64,000 nt of DNA from Usnea hakonensis (Eukaryota; Ascomycota; Lecanoromycetes; Lecanorales; Parmeliaceae), in contig BLJB01000127.1 of the NCBI GenBank assembly GCA_013423325.1, positions 186,001 to 250,000 on the forward strand, written 5' to 3'. The position numbers and the translations under genes are program-made. This document shows positions 61,627 to 64,000 of the stretch, piece after piece (the first letter of the stretch is position 1; each line of letters opens with the position of its first letter). The notes below the pieces were generated by a model. It saw nothing but the letters and a program-made list of their open reading frames with translations, did no database searches and was not told the origin of the DNA.

Positions 61627-62802
61627 GGCAGAAAGGAAGCGGCTTGACTAAAGACGTGGTGTTCAGAGAAAGAATGTCGAGGTGTCGTTTGTAGCACCTG
61701 ATGATTCTGCACTTAGCGTCTTCGAAAAGGAATCGATTCCTTGGCCTTGGAACTAGCCTTACCTTACTCACCCCGTTCCTAGGACCTAAACTAAAACCCA
61801 TGCCCCATTACGTAGCGTAACCATAATGTATGGGTGTAACTGTATCAACAATCATCGTGGATTGCAGACAGTAGATACCTTGATATTTTTATACTGATTC
61901 AAGTAAAGGGTGCGACGGTTGTCAGTGCCAAGAATTCGCTTTTTTTATATATAAGGTAAGGTAGGTAAGGTACCTTAGGTATGCTATGTAGTAAAATGAC
62001 GCAATTTTGCGGGAAGTCTGAGAGTGGGTGATTACCTTAGAGTTAGGTGCCGTGTACTCGTACTCGTACCACACCAAAGCACTTTACCCCTTTTCGCTAA
62101 CTTTAACTTGAAGACCAGGGCAACGGTCTCTCGCCGAGCAAGCCTCCAGCGCACATCTGAGAAATTGTGCGTATTTGCTGCTTGACAAAACAAGAAAGGG
62201 AAATGGGCAGTCATGGGATTGACCCTATTTCTGGGCTTATCACTTAGGATAGGAGAAGATCGGGAACATCAACCACTGGCTGGAGGATTGCAGAGGACCT
62301 ATCTATGTGCTCAAGTCTTATCATGACAATCTCTGATTTAGAAGTAATAAAGTATGCCAGTATTCTATTCAGAAATAATCGGAGAACATAGCCCCAATCC
62401 ATAGACTCCTCGACAGGCCCCTAGTCTGATATTCTTGAAGCTTTTTACGCAATTCAGATGGGGAGAGACTCTTATAGGTTCAGCGCCATACACTTCCGAG
62501 TACGATCATAGTCGCTAAACTCATAAAGTCCATGCGAATATGTCCGAAATATTCCAGGGTCAAGGCCAGCAGACGAGGCTTGAAGAAGGGGTATGCCGTA
62601 GCGAGCTTGCATCAAGATGGGGCCTCGAAGCGAGGTACGGGGGTACACGAAACCCCGCTGAGAGGGTCCCAATTTCTGGACAGTGATAAATAGATAGGCC
62701 TAGATCAGCCCACTCCGCTTCCATTGGGTCAATAAGCTTTCAGCACTATTCATAATTTGTTCGGCGGGATCTCAAGACTCAGGTCACCACCTCGACAGCA
62801 TA
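61627..62802. other. Intergenic, no gene seen
   Basis: 1.18 kb between the divergent NACHT gene (minus) and SDR (plus). It has a dense GGTAAGGTAGGTAAGG-type patch at 61953-61980. No gene was recognised. Confidence 0.4.
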
Positions 62803-63825
62803 ATGATTTCGCTCGCCGGTAAAGTGATTGCTATTACTGGCTCGGCATCGGGTATGGGCCTTGCAACAGCCAAAGCCCTCTTCGCGCGCGGCGCTTGTCT
62901 CTCCCTGGCCGACCGCCAGCAAGACGCTTTGAATGAGACTCGAAAAGAAATAGAGTCTTTACCCACACCTTCTTCATCTGAGAAGCCTACCATCATAGCC
63001 ACAGTCGTCGATGTCAGCGAATCTTCTCAGGTGGACTCCTGGATCGAGAAGACAGTCTCGCATTTTGGACGCTTAGACGGCGCAGCCAATCTAGCTGGAG
63101 TGATAGGCAAGAGCTACGGTTTATACGATCTTACACAGTTGAGTGATGAGGAGTGGGATCGTATCACGCGAACAAATCTCACGGGAGTATTTTACTGTAT
63201 GAGGGCGCAGTTAAGGGTGCTAAATGACGGAGGCGCCGTAGTAAACGCCGCGAGTGTAGCAGGCTTGGTAGGGTCTCCCACAGATAGCGCTTACTGTGCG
63301 ACTAAGCATGCCGTAATTGGTTTGAGTAAAAGTGCTGCGCGTGAGTTTGGAGGCAGAGGCATCAGAGTCAACTGTGTTGCGCCGTAAGTCATCTACCTCT
63401 CGCGCTTTTGTCGATGATTGGAATGGTATCCCTCGATACCCTCATAGCTTGGATACAGGCCAACTCTTCTTATCTTGGCCTTTGCCGAATGACTCCGGGA
63501 CGGCTGACTCAAAACAGAGGTGTTATTGATACACCAATGGTGGCAGAAGCAGGAATAGACCCTGGCCAATTGGATAAGGTGCTCAAGGGGTTGCCATTGG
63601 CGAGGATTGGCCAGCCAGAGGAGGCGGCGAGTGTCTGGGCATTTCTCCTAAGTGACGAAGCTAAATACAGTAGGTCTCGTGCTCCCCCCATGAGTGGCAT
63701 AGCTGGATGTCTCGGGGAGACAAGAGACACTATCACTTGCTGCTTCAAGAGGACACCTACTGACTGGAGAATCTCCGACAGTAACCGGCTCCGTTTATAC
63801 TATTGACGGTGGGATGATAGCATAA
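62803..63825 (+). CDS. Short-chain dehydrogenase/reductase (classical SDR), 258 aa
   Basis: Three exons (62803-63383, 63518-63669, 63782-63825) give 258 residues, the typical SDR length. Motifs: cofactor loop TGSASGMG (13-20, T-G-x-x-x-G-x-G), N-x-A-G as NLAG (96-99), Ser151 in NAASVAGL, and Tyr164-x-x-x-Lys168 in DSAYCATKHAV. The spliced C-terminus reads PGVIDTPM..., LARIGQPEEAASVWAFLLSD and ITGSVYTIDGGMIA. All catalytic residues (N/S/Y/K) are present. It is an NAD(P)(H)-dependent alcohol/ketone oxidoreductase, substrate unknown. Exon 3 is only 44 nt and is needed for the usual D-G-G end. The intron joins are supported by frame and GT-AG ends. Confidence 0.92.
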
Positions 63826-63904
63826 GCCAAGATATGAAATCTGATAGGCCTTCAGCGACAGGACTACAAGATTCAAGACCATCATAGAGGTAAACGATAA
63901 TTTG

Positions 63905-64000
63905 CTAAGAGCTCCCAAGCTCATTTCCTCCTTTGATCCACTTTCCTCGTTGGTCTTGAATCTTTTCCGTAGGCCACTCAAGCCATTCGTGATGTTCCCG
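63905..64000 (-). CDS. Possible C-terminus of a gene entering from the right edge
   Basis: Reading the minus strand from the window end, one frame runs as HHEWLEWPTEKIQDQRGKW, IKGGNELGSS and then a TAG. Its Trp/Glu-rich composition looks protein-like, whereas the other frames do not. There are only about 31 codons, so the family cannot be named. It would be convergent with the SDR, about 80 bp apart. Confidence 0.3.
   Translation of the reverse strand, partial: REHHEWLEWPTEKIQDQRGKWIKGGNELGSS

Noticed and set aside
1..64000. CRISPR arrays, tRNA or rRNA genes, intact transposons
   Set aside because: None recognised: no regularly spaced repeats with unique spacers, no cloverleaf that I could support by eye, and no transposase or reverse-transcriptase motifs.

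Overview
The window reads as filamentous ascomycete (Pezizomycotina) nuclear DNA. Genes carry several short GT-AG introns of about 45-230 nt, coding density is moderate, and the families are typically fungal: HET-domain proteins, a NACHT-ankyrin protein, PTH11-like rhodopsin-domain proteins, a FRE-type reductase, an aspzincin protease and a stand-alone NRPS-like adenylation enzyme. Two HET genes, a CorA-like protein and the large kinase in one stretch fit a Leotiomycetes- or Sordariomycetes-like genome, but I cannot fix the class.

Layout. 0-7 kb: the C-terminal end of a labdane-type diterpene synthase cut by the left edge, a ferric reductase-like membrane protein, a nucleoside hydrolase with an 8-nt micro-exon, a convergent Pin4 parvulin, and a small secreted Cys-rich protein. 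8-24 kb: two HET-domain genes, a CorA-like membrane protein divergent from an amino-acid permease, and a large protein kinase with a C-terminal beta-rich region. This stretch looks like non-self recognition and signalling territory. 24-38 kb: an ankyrin-repeat relic, a conserved hypothetical, a secreted protein, an M35-like metalloprotease, a rhodopsin-domain protein, a RING protein, and long gene-poor stretches with diverged repeats. 38-57 kb: a stand-alone adenylate-forming enzyme, a PAQR/Izh receptor, a DUF829 hydrolase, a P450, a 14-TM-type MFS transporter, a fatty-acid desaturase, a second rhodopsin-domain paralogue with the same internal exon lengths, and a SAM methyltransferase with a late frameshift. 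57-64 kb: a ~136-bp tandem repeat related to the 36-kb repeat, a NACHT-ankyrin NLR-like gene, an SDR, and the tail of one more gene at the right edge.

How genes may work together. The adenylating enzyme, P450, MFS exporter, desaturase and perhaps the DUF829 hydrolase and methyltransferase could form a small lipid- or acetylene-type metabolite locus; this is inference from adjacency only. HET, kinase and NACHT genes fit the fungal innate-immunity/incompatibility repertoire. Exon joins below were worked out by hand from splice signals and reading-frame continuity. They have not been checked against transcripts. Family calls rest on recognised motifs, not on database searches.
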